NCBI GenBank assembly: GCA_025360265.1
Contig: JANYCP010000263.1
Span: forward strand, 1-21,401
DNA: 21,401 nucleotides
From: Gemmatimonadota bacterium
GTDB lineage: Bacteria > Gemmatimonadota > Gemmatimonadetes > Gemmatimonadales > GWC2-71-9
Reading direction: 5' to 3'
The position numbers and the translations under genes were made by a program. The notes under the pieces were generated by a model, which saw only the letters and a program-made list of their open reading frames with translations, was not told the origin of the DNA and ran no database searches. This document shows, one piece after another, positions 1-7,940 of this stretch. The stretch's first letter is position 1; each line of letters opens with the position of its first letter.

Positions 1-582
1 GTCGAGCGTCACGGCGCTGTCGGCACTCAGCCGTGACTGGCCGAATCCCCGAAGCCGCTCGCCGATCAGAATGTAGGGCGACAATTTCGGCGCATTCTTT
101 GACGTTGGCTTGTCGTAGTATCGAACCGTCGGGCGATAGAACGCGTCAACCCGCGCACTGTCGTTGACGCCCTTCACCTGCCGATAGTAGTCCACGTACG
201 GTCCCTTGAGGGTCGAGCCCGTGGCGCTATCCAGGACAGTGACATGCCCGCGAGCCTGAAGTTGCTCGGTGCGGAGCACGTACACCATTGTGTCGGCGTT
301 GAACCGGTACACCGAGTCCTTGTAAACGACATGCCCATAAAGGCGGATGTAATCCCCGCTGATCGAGCTGATCGAGTCCGCATCCAGGAACACCTTTTGA
401 TTCACGCATCGCAGCCGCACGTTGCCGGCAATATCAACGTTCACATTGGTCGAGTTGTTGAAGAGTTCCTTCCGACTGAATTCCCGGTCAGAGTTCAGTA
501 TCCAGAGGCGGCAACGCGGCGCCGAAACCCCGGTAGTCGCGCCGCCAACGATCGCGAGGATCAAGGCTGCGGCGCGGATCAT
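1..582 (-). CDS. OstA/LptA-like periplasmic protein, 3' end outside the window
   Basis: This reading frame starts with ATG at 582 and stays open for 194 codons to the left edge, so its C-terminus is missing. The first 21 or so residues (MIRAAALILAIVGGATTGVSA) form a typical signal peptide. The mature part has the alternating short beta-strand pattern of the OstA/LptA jelly-roll, with recurring units such as GNVRL, GHVVYKDS, ARGHVTVLDS and DSARVDA. It follows lptC with an ATGA overlap, the usual place of lptA in an Lpt cluster. By family knowledge it would form part of the periplasmic bridge carrying LPS to the outer membrane. At more than 194 residues and still open it is already longer than a minimal LptA, so it could be a longer OstA-type protein or the start of an LptD-like protein. 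Gene symbol withheld for that reason. Confidence 0.75.
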   Translation of the reverse strand, partial: MIRAAALILAIVGGATTGVSAPRCRLWILNSDREFSRKELFNNSTNVNVDIAGNVRLRCVNQKVFLDADSISSISGDYIRLYGHVVYKDSVYRFNADTMVYVLRTEQLQARGHVTVLDSATGSTLKGPYVDYYRQVKGVNDSARVDAFYRPTVRYYDKPTSKNAPKLSPYILIGERLRGFGQSRLSADSAVTLD

Positions 583-1145
583 TTGACGCCACCGCCGCGC
601 TGCCCCGGCAACAAGACTCCCCTGCCCTTCCCACCGCCCTTTTCGATTCCTGTCATCTTGTAGATCTGCACGTTCTTGAATCCCGGATCCGCCTCAAAGT
701 GCGCCCCGGAGACGTTGCCCTTGGGAGACGTCGATGAAAACGCCGTGTCTGAGGTGATCAGGTTTCTCGGGCTATCGAACACCAGGTGCTCCGTCTTCAA
801 CACTTTCCCCTCTGACGACGTTGCGACTACGTGTCCGCGGGCGTCCAGATGTTGTTCGCGAACCCGGTAGATGCCCGCGTCCGCCTTGACGGTCGAGATG
901 ATCTTTCCGGTTGTATCGTACATCGTCACGGTCATTCGCTTGAGATCATCTACCCCGCGCATCTGGTACATCCACGCCGAGTCCGCAACAACCTTTGACT
1001 GGAGCACGCCATTCAAGGACACGGTCATGGTCATTCCGGCGATCACCTGGTCGGCGCTGTCCGCCACTACCGTGCGCTTCGGTTGCACCCCACGATCCTT
1101 GCATCCGATCATCGCGACAATCGCAACAAATATCAGGCGCTTCAA
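579..1145 (-). CDS. lptC: LPS export protein LptC, possible lipoprotein
   Basis: A 188-residue protein of LptC size. LptC accepts LPS from the LptBFG transporter and passes it to LptA. The start is TTG at 1145, chosen because it overlaps the kdsD stop as TTGA and leads directly into a hydrophobic N-terminus. That N-terminus (MKRLIFVAIVAMIGC) ends in Cys15 in a lipobox-like setting (M-I-G-C), so the protein may be a lipoprotein and not the membrane-anchored form known from E. coli. The mature region has LptC/OstA-type strands (GVLQSKVVADSAWM, ARGHVVATSSEGKVLKTEHLVFD). The C-terminus is glycine- and lysine-rich. It lies between Kdo synthesis and an OstA-like gene, which supports the assignment; sequence identity in this family is always low. 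Confidence 0.8.
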   Translation of the reverse strand: MKRLIFVAIVAMIGCKDRGVQPKRTVVADSADQVIAGMTMTVSLNGVLQSKVVADSAWMYQMRGVDDLKRMTVTMYDTTGKIISTVKADAGIYRVREQHLDARGHVVATSSEGKVLKTEHLVFDSPRNLITSDTAFSSTSPKGNVSGAHFEADPGFKNVQIYKMTGIEKGGGKGRGVLLPGQRGGGVK

Positions 1146-2092
1146 GCGGCACCTGACCTGAGCAGATCATGGAGGTGAACGATCCCTTCCACTTGATCCG
1201 CTTCACCGAGGACCGGCGCTGCCATGATGTTATGCCGCTCAAGCATGCCGAGCGCCGCCGCCGCAAGATCATCCCGGTGCACTGATCGCGGCGTGCGAGA
1301 CATCACCGAATCGACACGCAACGCGAGATAGTCCGGCGTCCGTTCCACGATCCGCGTCAGGTCGCCGGCCGTGATCACTCCGACCAACCTGCGATCCTTC
1401 GTGATCGGAACGATGCCGCGTCCATGCGCCAAGCCGACGACCACCTGCTGCATCAATGCGTCTGGCGCCAGTGCGTGTTCCGCGCCAACCATCACATCGC
1501 GTACCCGCAGCAACAACTTCCGCCCCAATCGCCCACCGGGATGCAGAGCAGCAAAGCCGGCTCGATCAAATCCCTTCCGTTCCAGCAATGCCATCGCCAC
1601 GCCATCGCCGAGCGCGAGTGCCACGGCAGTGCTCGTGGTCGGCGCGAGATCGTGCGGGCACGCTTCCTCCTGCACGCTTGCATCCAACACATATCTGGCC
1701 GCACGTCCCAGTGTCGAGTCACGAGTGCCGGTGATCGCGATGATCGGAACATCCAGCCGGACCAGTGCACCGAGCAGTCCGAACATCTCTTCGGTTTCAC
1801 CACTCTTGCTGAGCAGAATTGCCACCGATTTCGCGTCCACCAGCCCAAGATCGCCGTGCAGGGATTCCACCGGATGCAGGTAGCTCGCAGCGGTTCCGGT
1901 TGACGTGAGCGTCGCCGCGATCTTCTGCGCGATCACCCCTGACTTGCCGATGCCACTCACGATCACTCGGCCACTCACGGCCAGCAGGTCGACGGCCCCG
2001 GTCATGGCATCGTCAATCCGCTCCCCAGCGGCGAGGATTGCTTCGCCCTCGAGGCGGACGGTGCGTCGGGCGGTCGCGATCGCGTCGGTCAC
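1142..2092 (-). CDS. kdsD: D-arabinose-5-phosphate isomerase (KdsD/KpsF/GutQ family)
   Basis: Interconverts ribulose-5-phosphate and arabinose-5-phosphate in the cytoplasm, the first committed step to Kdo. The 316-residue length is normal. The SIS sugar-isomerase domain covers roughly residues 37-170, with SGIGKSG at 46-52, LHPVESLHGDLG at 72-83, LSKSGET at 94-100 and PHDLAPTTST at 146-155. Two CBS domains follow at about 198-255 and 261-314. The start is GTG at 2092, forming a GTGA overlap with the kdsC stop; the stop overlaps the lptC TTG. Being in a kds operon makes the LPS-biosynthetic role more likely than the capsule (KpsF) or glucitol (GutQ) paralogues. Confidence 0.93.
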   Translation of the reverse strand: MTDAIATARRTVRLEGEAILAAGERIDDAMTGAVDLLAVSGRVIVSGIGKSGVIAQKIAATLTSTGTAASYLHPVESLHGDLGLVDAKSVAILLSKSGETEEMFGLLGALVRLDVPIIAITGTRDSTLGRAARYVLDASVQEEACPHDLAPTTSTAVALALGDGVAMALLERKGFDRAGFAALHPGGRLGRKLLLRVRDVMVGAEHALAPDALMQQVVVGLAHGRGIVPITKDRRLVGVITAGDLTRIVERTPDYLALRVDSVMSRTPRSVHRDDLAAAALGMLERHNIMAAPVLGEADQVEGIVHLHDLLRSGAA

Positions 2093-2646
2093 GTTGGCGT
2101 CTCACCACCAGCGAAAAACTTCGCCACGGCCGCATCAAACTCGCCACGCGACTTGAGCAGCCGGTCAATCGTCTCACGTACCGCGCCGTGGCCACCGCGT
2201 GCTTCGGTGACGTACTTGGCGACCGCCTTGACCTCGTCCCGCGCATTGGCAACGGCGATCGGCAGGGCGACGCGCTGCATTACCGGCATGTCCGGAATGT
2301 CGTCCCCAACGAACGCCACCTCGTCCCAGCCAATCTTCAGTTCGCTCAGGAGCGCACCGAACGCCGGCACCTTGTTATTCGCGTTGACAGTCACGACATG
2401 CGGCACTTTGAGTTCGCCGGCGCGCAGCAACGTGGAGGGCGATACCCTGCCGGTCACCCACGCGACCGTGATGGCGCTATCTCGCAACAGCCGAATACCA
2501 AAGCCGTCCTGGATGTCGAAGCGCTTGAATTCCTCGCGATGGTCGGACACGCCACCGATCCAGACATCATTCTCGGTGAGGACGCCGTCCACATCAAAGC
2601 CAATGAGCCGGATTCGCTTGGCAATCGCCGCGTCAAACACCGACAC
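2089..2646 (-). CDS. kdsC: 3-deoxy-D-manno-octulosonate 8-phosphate phosphatase
   Basis: Removes phosphate from Kdo-8-phosphate to give free Kdo. It is a small HAD phosphatase without a cap domain, 185 residues, in the usual range. Motif I is FDVDGVLT with nucleophile Asp18 and acid/base Asp20; motif II is in VTGR (64-67); the motif III lysine is probably Lys92 (NANNK); motif IV is VGDDIPDM with Asp115/Asp116. The chosen start is GTG at 2646, inside kdsA with a 14-bp overlap. A second in-frame GTG at 2640 (8-bp overlap) is equally possible, so the N-terminus is uncertain by two residues. Tight coupling to kdsA upstream and kdsD downstream fits its place in the pathway. Confidence 0.93.
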   Translation of the reverse strand: MSVFDAAIAKRIRLIGFDVDGVLTENDVWIGGVSDHREEFKRFDIQDGFGIRLLRDSAITVAWVTGRVSPSTLLRAGELKVPHVVTVNANNKVPAFGALLSELKIGWDEVAFVGDDIPDMPVMQRVALPIAVANARDEVKAVAKYVTEARGGHGAVRETIDRLLKSRGEFDAAVAKFFAGGETPT

Positions 2647-3448
2647 GCTCCCGCGCAGCGTGCCAGATCACCAGCGCACGCTCAACGAGACCATCCAGCT
2701 GATCCAGCGGCCACTGCGTTGCCGCATCCGATAACGCACGCTCCGGATCGGGATGCGTCTCAATGAAGAAGCCGTCAGCACCGGCCGCGGCCGCGGCGAA
2801 GAGCAACGCGGGAATGTGCTGGCGTAGTCCACCGCTTGCTCCGCCAGCGGCACGTCCCGGCTGCTGCACGCTGTGGGTTGCGTCGTAGATCGTCGGACAA
2901 TTCGTCGCTTCCCGCAGCAGCGAAAAGTTCCGATGATCCACGACGAGGTCGCCATACCCGAAGAAGGTGCCTCGCTCCGTGACCGCTACCTCGCGGGTGG
3001 TTCCAGAGCGCACTTTCGCCACAGCACCGGCCATCGCCTCGGCCTGCATCCATTGCCCCTTTTTAACATTCACCGGCTTGCCGGTCTTTCCAGCCGCGAT
3101 GAGCAGGTCGGTCTGTCGGCAGAGAAACGCCGGTATCTGCAGTACGTCGACCACCTCGCCAACGGACGTTGCCTGCGCCGCCTCATGGATATCGGTCAAC
3201 AATGGCAGTCCGGTGGACGCACGCACCCGCTCGAGCGACCGCAGACCGTGATCGATGCCGGGGCCACGCGCAGCATCGCCGCGCGCCCGGTTCGCCTTGT
3301 CGAACGACGCCTTGAAGCACACGGGCAGGTCGTGCCGTTGCCCGATCACCGCGAGGCGCTCGCCGATCCGCTGCATCGTCGAGTCATCCTCGACCACGCA
3401 TGGTCCGGCGATCAGGAACGGACCCGCCCCGAACTGCCAGCTGGTCAC
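2633..3448 (-). CDS. kdsA: 3-deoxy-8-phosphooctulonate synthase, metal-dependent type
   Basis: Condenses phosphoenolpyruvate with arabinose-5-phosphate to Kdo-8-phosphate. The 271 residues match the family. FLIAGPCVVE carries Cys17, and the other expected metal ligands are visible as His192 (DATHSVQ), Glu230 (FIETHPDPE) and Asp241. That set marks the metal-requiring class (as in Aquifex); the E. coli type has Asn in place of the Cys. Other family motifs are CFKASFDKANR (44-54), KKGQWMQAE (129-137) and TERGTFFGYGDLVVDHRNF (157-175). It starts with GTG at 3448 in a GTGA overlap with the pyrG stop and overlaps kdsC by 14 bp. Confidence 0.95.
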   Translation of the reverse strand: MTSWQFGAGPFLIAGPCVVEDDSTMQRIGERLAVIGQRHDLPVCFKASFDKANRARGDAARGPGIDHGLRSLERVRASTGLPLLTDIHEAAQATSVGEVVDVLQIPAFLCRQTDLLIAAGKTGKPVNVKKGQWMQAEAMAGAVAKVRSGTTREVAVTERGTFFGYGDLVVDHRNFSLLREATNCPTIYDATHSVQQPGRAAGGASGGLRQHIPALLFAAAAAGADGFFIETHPDPERALSDAATQWPLDQLDGLVERALVIWHAARERVGV

Positions 3449-5112
3449 GCGATGGTACCTGCGACTGCCGCCGCACGCGAGACATCGGTCTTCTTTTCGC
3501 CGGTCTGGTGTTCATGCGCCGCGCCGATGAATGCCGCGAAGAGCGGATGCGGCCGCGTCGGACGCGACTTGAGCTCGGGATGGAACTGGCAGCCTAGGAA
3601 CCACGGATGATTCGGCAACTCGATCATCTCGACCAACCCGCCATCCGGCGATTGCCCTGAAAGCTTCATCCCATGTTCGGCCAACACGTCGCGATAGGCG
3701 TTGTTCACTTCCCAGCGGTGCCGATGACGTTCCGAAATCTCATTCACCCCATACGCCTGTGCCGCCTTGCTGCCAGCACGGAGTCGCGCCGTGTAGGCGC
3801 CGAGACGCATGGTGCCGCCAAGATCTTGCACGTCGCGCTGCGATGCCATGAGCGCGATGACCGGGTCTGGGCAATCCGGTGCGAATTCCGTAGAGGAAGT
3901 GTTCGCCATGCCACAGACGTGACGCGCGAACTCGATGATCGCTACCTGAAGTCCAAGGCAGATTCCGAAAAACGGCAGCTGGTTCTCGCGGGCGTACTGA
4001 ATGGCGGTGATCATGCCCTCGATGCCACGCTCACCAAATCCGCCGGGCACCAGCAATCCGTCAAAGCCCGCCAACAGCTTTGCCGGCGATTCCGTGCTCA
4101 GTCGATCACTCGACATCCAGGTGATATCCACACCCACGTCGTGCGGGATGCCACCGTGCAGCAGGGCCTCGCCCACCGACTTGTAGGCATCGGAGAGATC
4201 GGTGTACTTGCCGACTACGGCGATCTTGACGCGCGACGCCGGATGAAGGATGTGTTCCACCATTGTCGACCACGCCGTGAGGTCCGGCTCGCGTGTCTCG
4301 AGCCCGAGGCGCTGGCACACCTCACGATCGAAGCCCTGATCGAAGAAGCGGAGTGGCAGTTCGTAAATGCTCTTGACGTTCTGGCTCTCGATCACGCTGG
4401 TGAAGTCGACGTTGCAGAAGAGCGCAATCTTCCGCTTGATCTCCGGCCCGAGCGGCCGCTCGCTGCGGCAAATCAGCATATCGGGCTGGATACCCACCTG
4501 CATCAGGTCGCGCACCGAGTGCTGAGTGGGCTTCGTTTTCAGTTCTCCGGCCGCGGCAATCCACGGGACGAGCGTCAGGTGAATGAAGATTGCATTCTCT
4601 CGGCCCACATCCTGTCGGAATTGGCGAATCGCTTCGAGGAACGGCAACGACTCGATGTCGCCGACGGTGCCGCCGATCTCCACCAGCACCACATCGTGCC
4701 CCGGGGCCGAACGCCGCAGCGCCGACTTGATCTCATCGGTAATGTGCGGAATCACCTGCACGGTTCCGCCGTTGTACTCGCCGCGCCGCTCCTTGCTGAT
4801 CACCGTCTGGTAGACGCGACCGGTGGTCACGTTGTTCTGCTGCGAGAGCGAACGGTCGATGAATCGCTCGTAATGCCCGAGATCGAGATCGGTCTCCGCG
4901 CCGTCATCAGTGACGTAGACCTCACCATGCTGAAACGGTGACATTGTGCCGGGATCGACGTTGATGTACGGATCGAACTTCATCATCGTGACCGAGAGGC
5001 CGCGTTCCACCAGCAACCTGCCGAGCGAGGCGGCTGCAATACCCTTGCCGAGTGACGAGACAACGCCACCGGTGACGAAGATGAACTTGGTCGTGCGCGG
5101 CGAGTTGCTCAT
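3445..5112 (-). CDS. pyrG: CTP synthase
   Basis: Makes CTP from UTP, ATP and glutamine. At 555 residues it has the full two-domain structure. The N-terminal amidoligase begins with KFIFVTGGVVSSLGKGI and includes FDPYINVDPGTMSPFQHGEV and VEIGGTVGDIES. The C-terminal class I glutaminase has Cys385 (GICLGLQ), His511 and Glu513 (CQFHPE). It sits directly between kdsB and the other kds genes with 4-bp overlaps at both ends (ATGA with kdsB, GTGA with kdsA). KdsB consumes CTP, so the placement suggests that CTP supply is matched to CMP-Kdo synthesis. The residues after the catalytic Glu, including a Thr/Glu/Lys-rich stretch, form a slightly long C-terminal tail. Confidence 0.97.
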   Translation of the reverse strand: MSNSPRTTKFIFVTGGVVSSLGKGIAAASLGRLLVERGLSVTMMKFDPYINVDPGTMSPFQHGEVYVTDDGAETDLDLGHYERFIDRSLSQQNNVTTGRVYQTVISKERRGEYNGGTVQVIPHITDEIKSALRRSAPGHDVVLVEIGGTVGDIESLPFLEAIRQFRQDVGRENAIFIHLTLVPWIAAAGELKTKPTQHSVRDLMQVGIQPDMLICRSERPLGPEIKRKIALFCNVDFTSVIESQNVKSIYELPLRFFDQGFDREVCQRLGLETREPDLTAWSTMVEHILHPASRVKIAVVGKYTDLSDAYKSVGEALLHGGIPHDVGVDITWMSSDRLSTESPAKLLAGFDGLLVPGGFGERGIEGMITAIQYARENQLPFFGICLGLQVAIIEFARHVCGMANTSSTEFAPDCPDPVIALMASQRDVQDLGGTMRLGAYTARLRAGSKAAQAYGVNEISERHRHRWEVNNAYRDVLAEHGMKLSGQSPDGGLVEMIELPNHPWFLGCQFHPELKSRPTRPHPLFAAFIGAAHEHQTGEKKTDVSRAAAVAGTIA

Positions 5113-5861
5113 CGGGATACCTCAGCGAGTTCACGCCACCGCGATTCGGCGGCAGCCAGGTCTTCAGGTGTGTCAATGCCAGATGGCGCGGGATGATCAA
5201 GCAACGCGACGCCGATCTGGAATCCGGCAGCCAGTGCCCGCAGTTGTTCGAGGCGCTCACAGCGCTCGAGCTCGCCAACGCGCATCGACGTGATCTGCAG
5301 CAGGACATCGCGGCGATAGGCGTACACCCCGAGATGCTGCCACCATCGGGCCGATTCGAGATCGGCGATGTCGCGTACGTGCGGAATGGCGGACCGCGAG
5401 AAATACATCGCGTGGCCCCGTGCGTCGCACACCACTTTCACCCGCGCTGGATCGTCCCGCAGTATCGGATCGAGCGGCGCGGCGGCGGTACCGATCGGAT
5501 CGCCACCATGCACGCGCTGGATCGCCCCGGCGACAGCGCCGATCGGCATGAACGGCTCGTCGCCCTGGAGATTGACCACAACGTGGTAGCTGGCGAACCC
5601 AGGCAGCGCTGCTACTTCGGCGACACGATCCGTCCCGGACTCATGGAATGGCGCGGTCATGATCGTTTCGACGTGCCACGGCATGAGCGCGTCTGCGATC
5701 TGCTCGGAATCGGTGGCGAGCACCAGCCGGTCAACGCCGGGGACCTCGCGAGCGCGTTCAATTACGCGGGCTACTAGGGGCGCCCCGCCGAGCGGCTGGA
5801 GGGGTTTGTTCGGGAGTCGCGTGGAGCCGACGCGGGCGGGAACCACCAGCAGAACGGGCAC
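5109..5861 (-). CDS. kdsB: 3-deoxy-manno-octulosonate cytidylyltransferase (CMP-Kdo synthetase)
   Basis: Activates Kdo with CTP to CMP-Kdo, the donor used by Kdo transferases on lipid A. At 250 residues it is of normal length. The nucleotide-binding start VVPARVGSTRLPNKPL (residues 6-21), LATDSEQI and VNLQGDEPF are family signatures. The start is GTG at 5861, the first codon of the signature-bearing frame. No Shine-Dalgarno site is possible, because the -10 box of the predicted promoter ends only five bases before the GTG; the mRNA is probably leaderless. It is the first gene of the Kdo/Lpt operon and overlaps pyrG by 4 bp. Confidence 0.95.
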   Translation of the reverse strand: MPVLLVVPARVGSTRLPNKPLQPLGGAPLVARVIERAREVPGVDRLVLATDSEQIADALMPWHVETIMTAPFHESGTDRVAEVAALPGFASYHVVVNLQGDEPFMPIGAVAGAIQRVHGGDPIGTAAAPLDPILRDDPARVKVVCDARGHAMYFSRSAIPHVRDIADLESARWWQHLGVYAYRRDVLLQITSMRVGELERCERLEQLRALAAGFQIGVALLDHPAPSGIDTPEDLAAAESRWRELAEVSR

Positions 5862-5866
5862 GACAC

Positions 5867-5895
5867 AAGGTACAAGAAACTGATCGCGCTGTCAA
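5867..5895 (-). promoter_or_regulatory. Predicted sigma70-type promoter of the kdsB-pyrG-kds-lpt operon
   Basis: On the minus strand a perfect -35 box TTGACA (5895-5890) is followed after 17 bp by TACCTT (5872-5867) as the -10 box. Five bases later comes the kdsB GTG (5861). A start of transcription 6-7 bases past the -10 box would fall on or next to that GTG, giving a leaderless message. The 85-bp gap between trpG and kdsB is the largest on the left half of the window, which fits a new transcription unit beginning here. The -10 box is only a 3 of 6 match; the -35 box and the spacing carry the call. Confidence 0.7.
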
Positions 5896-5946
5896 AATGC
5901 GTGCCGGATTTTCCAGGCGCACCCTAACCTCTTGACAAATAACCGA

Positions 5947-6540
5947 TTACGGGGTCACGCCGGCGAGCTTGAGAAAGTTTACCAGGAGCTGTTTCCCTGC
6001 CATCGTTCCAACCGACTCCGGGTGGAACTGCACGCCCCATACTGGGAGCGTCGCATGCCGCATCGCCATGATCTCCGAACCAGCAGGGCGATCGCCCGCC
6101 CAAGCCAGCACCTGCAACTCGCCCGGTAATCCGTCAGGACTGACGATTAGGGAGTGGTATCGCATTACTGTGACAGGAGACGGGATCCCCGCGAACAGTG
6201 GATCACCGGTATGGATGACGCCGGTGGTCTTGCCATGCATCTGCCGGTCGGCCCGCACCACGTGGCCACCGAACGCCTCGCCGATCGCCTGGTGCCCAAG
6301 GCAGACCCCCAGCAACGGGACTCCGGCCTCGGCCGCGGCCCGGACCAGCGGGACCGATATGCCGGCCTCGCCTGGGGTCTTCGGCCCCGGCGACACCACA
6401 ATCGCCCTCGGCCGCTTCTCCAGCACCTCCGGCACCGTGATCCGGTTGTTCCGGAACACCGTGGGCTCGGCACCGAGCTCGCCGAGGTACTGGACGAGAT
6501 TGAAGGTGAAGGAATCGTAGTTGTCGAGCACCAACAGCAT
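5947..6540 (-). CDS. trpG: Glutamine amidotransferase of anthranilate / aminodeoxychorismate synthase
   Basis: Supplies ammonia from glutamine to a chorismate-using partner: TrpE (tryptophan) or PabB (folate). At 197 residues it has the whole class I amidotransferase triad: Cys80 (LGVCLGHQ), His173 and Glu175 (VQFHPES). It begins MLLVLDNYDSFTFNLVQYL, the standard TrpG/PabA start. The oxyanion region reads SPGPKTP. No trpE or pabB is in the window, so TrpG and PabA cannot be told apart; in many bacteria one protein serves both. It lies six bases after xerD, at the end of the mqn-led operon, whose first committed enzyme MqnA also uses chorismate. Confidence 0.9.
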   Translation of the reverse strand: MLLVLDNYDSFTFNLVQYLGELGAEPTVFRNNRITVPEVLEKRPRAIVVSPGPKTPGEAGISVPLVRAAAEAGVPLLGVCLGHQAIGEAFGGHVVRADRQMHGKTTGVIHTGDPLFAGIPSPVTVMRYHSLIVSPDGLPGELQVLAWAGDRPAGSEIMAMRHATLPVWGVQFHPESVGTMAGKQLLVNFLKLAGVTP

Positions 6541-6546
6541 GGCGGC

Positions 6547-7455
6547 CTAACCCCGCGGATGGAACTTGTGATGGACCGTTCGAAGGTAGTCGCGGTCCAC
6601 GTGGGTATAGATCTGAGTTGTCGACAAGTCGGCGTGACCGAGCATCTCCTGGACGGCCCGAAGATCAGCTCCCCCCTCGAGCAGGTGCGTCGCGAACGAA
6701 TGCCGTAGGGTGTGGGGCGTGACGCGTTTGGTGATGCCAGCCTGCGTGGTGTACTTCTTGACGATCCCCCACGCACCAACCCGGGACAGCGGGTTGCCGC
6801 GCGCGTTGAGCAGCACACGGCCCTGCGACGCGCCGCGATCGAGCATTGGCCGAGTGGTATGCAGGTACACCGACACCGCACCGACCACCGCGCGCCCGAT
6901 TGGAACCAGTCGTTCCTTGCGACCTTTCCCGAATGCGCGAACGAGGCCGTCACCGAGCAACAAATCTCCAATGCCGAGATTGCAAAGTTCGGAGACCCGA
7001 AGACCGGCACCGTACGCCAGCTCTAACACCGCGCGATCGCGCCAGGCGAGACGGTCCTCAACTTTGGGCGCTTCGAGCAGCCGCAGCATCTCCTCGACCG
7101 AGAGAACGTCCGGCAGCGTTCGCCACCGTTTCGGTGTTTCGAGTCGGTCACTCGGATCGCGATCAACCAGCCCTTCAGCGGCGAGGAAGCCGAACCAGGT
7201 GCGCACGGCCGAGATGTTGCGGCGAATCGTCGCACCACTCAGGCCGAGGTCCTTGAGGAGAAAGACAAATTCTCGAAGCAGCGGTGTGGTGAGATCCCGC
7301 GGATCACGCACGCCCTTGCTCGCGGCGAAGTCGGCCAGCCGCAGCAGGTCACGCTGATAGGCTTCCAGTGTGTTGGGGCTGTGGCCGGCCTCGAGCGACA
7401 GGTAATCGCGAAACGCCGGCAGGTGGAATGCGGCGCCGGTGTCGCCGGAATTCAT
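6547..7455 (-). CDS. xerD: Tyrosine recombinase XerD/XerC
   Basis: Resolves chromosome dimers at dif during cell division. At 302 residues it is of normal length, with a SAM-like N-terminal core-binding domain (about 10-95) and a C-terminal catalytic domain. All catalytic residues are present: Arg153 (GAGLRVSE), Lys177 (GKGRKER), His248 and Arg251 (HTLRHSFATH), His274 (LGHADLSTTQ) and nucleophile Tyr283 (IYTHV). It looks like the housekeeping Xer, not a phage integrase: no other phage or integron gene is near, and it is held in the operon by an ATGA overlap with ispF. XerD is preferred over XerC on overall resemblance, with limited certainty. Confidence 0.9.
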   Translation of the reverse strand: MNSGDTGAAFHLPAFRDYLSLEAGHSPNTLEAYQRDLLRLADFAASKGVRDPRDLTTPLLREFVFLLKDLGLSGATIRRNISAVRTWFGFLAAEGLVDRDPSDRLETPKRWRTLPDVLSVEEMLRLLEAPKVEDRLAWRDRAVLELAYGAGLRVSELCNLGIGDLLLGDGLVRAFGKGRKERLVPIGRAVVGAVSVYLHTTRPMLDRGASQGRVLLNARGNPLSRVGAWGIVKKYTTQAGITKRVTPHTLRHSFATHLLEGGADLRAVQEMLGHADLSTTQIYTHVDRDYLRTVHHKFHPRG

Positions 7456-7940
7456 CCCGGTGGTGCGGCGGCCACGATGGTGGCGACAGCCATCACGGCG
7501 ATTCCTTCGCCGCGGCCGATGAATCCCATCCGCTCGTTGGTCTTGGCCTTGATCGATACCGAATCGGCGGTGACATCAAGAACATCAGCGAGTCTTGCCT
7601 GCATCACGCCCACGTGCGGCGCAAGTTTGGGCGCCTCCGCGACTACGGTGACATCGACCTGCTGAAGTCTCCAGCCGTTCACCCTGAGCCGGTCACGCAC
7701 TGCCGCAAGGAGCATCATCGAATCGGCGCCCTGGTACGTCGGATCAGTATCCGGAAAGAGTCGGCCGATGTCGCCCAGTGCCGCAGCGCCGAGCATTGCG
7801 TCAGCCACTGCGTGGGCAACGGCGTCAGCATCCGAATGCCCAGTCAGTCCCGCTGAGTGCGGAATGGTCACACCGCCGAGGATTAAGGGACGGTCGCTCG
7901 CAAACCGATGCGAGTCGTAGCCGATCCCCACCCGCATCAT
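7452..7940 (-). CDS. ispF: 2-C-methyl-D-erythritol 2,4-cyclodiphosphate synthase
   Basis: Cyclises CDP-ME 2-phosphate in the non-mevalonate isoprenoid pathway. At 162 residues it has the normal single-domain length. The zinc ligands are Asp9 and His11 (GIGYDSHRF) and His43 (HSDADAVAHAV). LFPDTDPTYQGADS and the C-terminal KTNERMGFIGRGEGIAV are family signatures. Two ATG codons stand in tandem (7940 and 7937); the first overlaps the mqnC stop as ATGA and was chosen. Isoprenoids form the side chain of menaquinone, so its place behind mqnE-mqnA-mqnC is metabolically sensible. The common ispD partner is not adjacent. Confidence 0.96.
   Translation of the reverse strand: MMRVGIGYDSHRFASDRPLILGGVTIPHSAGLTGHSDADAVAHAVADAMLGAAALGDIGRLFPDTDPTYQGADSMMLLAAVRDRLRVNGWRLQQVDVTVVAEAPKLAPHVGVMQARLADVLDVTADSVSIKAKTNERMGFIGRGEGIAVMAVATIVAAAPPG

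Noticed and set aside
3673..4941. 422-codon open frame on the plus strand
   Set aside because: It lies wholly antisense to pyrG, whose motifs are unmistakable. The plus-strand translation has no recognisable domain; it is a high-GC shadow frame.
5903..5918. Possible hairpin after trpG (GCC...GGC around TTTT)
   Set aside because: The stem has mismatches after three pairs and no T tract follows it in the minus-strand direction, so I do not call a terminator.
5932..5937. TTGACA on the plus strand
   Set aside because: No -10 box at proper distance and no plus-strand gene downstream; it would run antisense into trpG.
6547..7455. Tyrosine recombinase as sign of a mobile element or integron
   Set aside because: No attachment site, repeat, tRNA or phage gene nearby, and it is overlap-coupled with ispF. 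It reads as housekeeping Xer.
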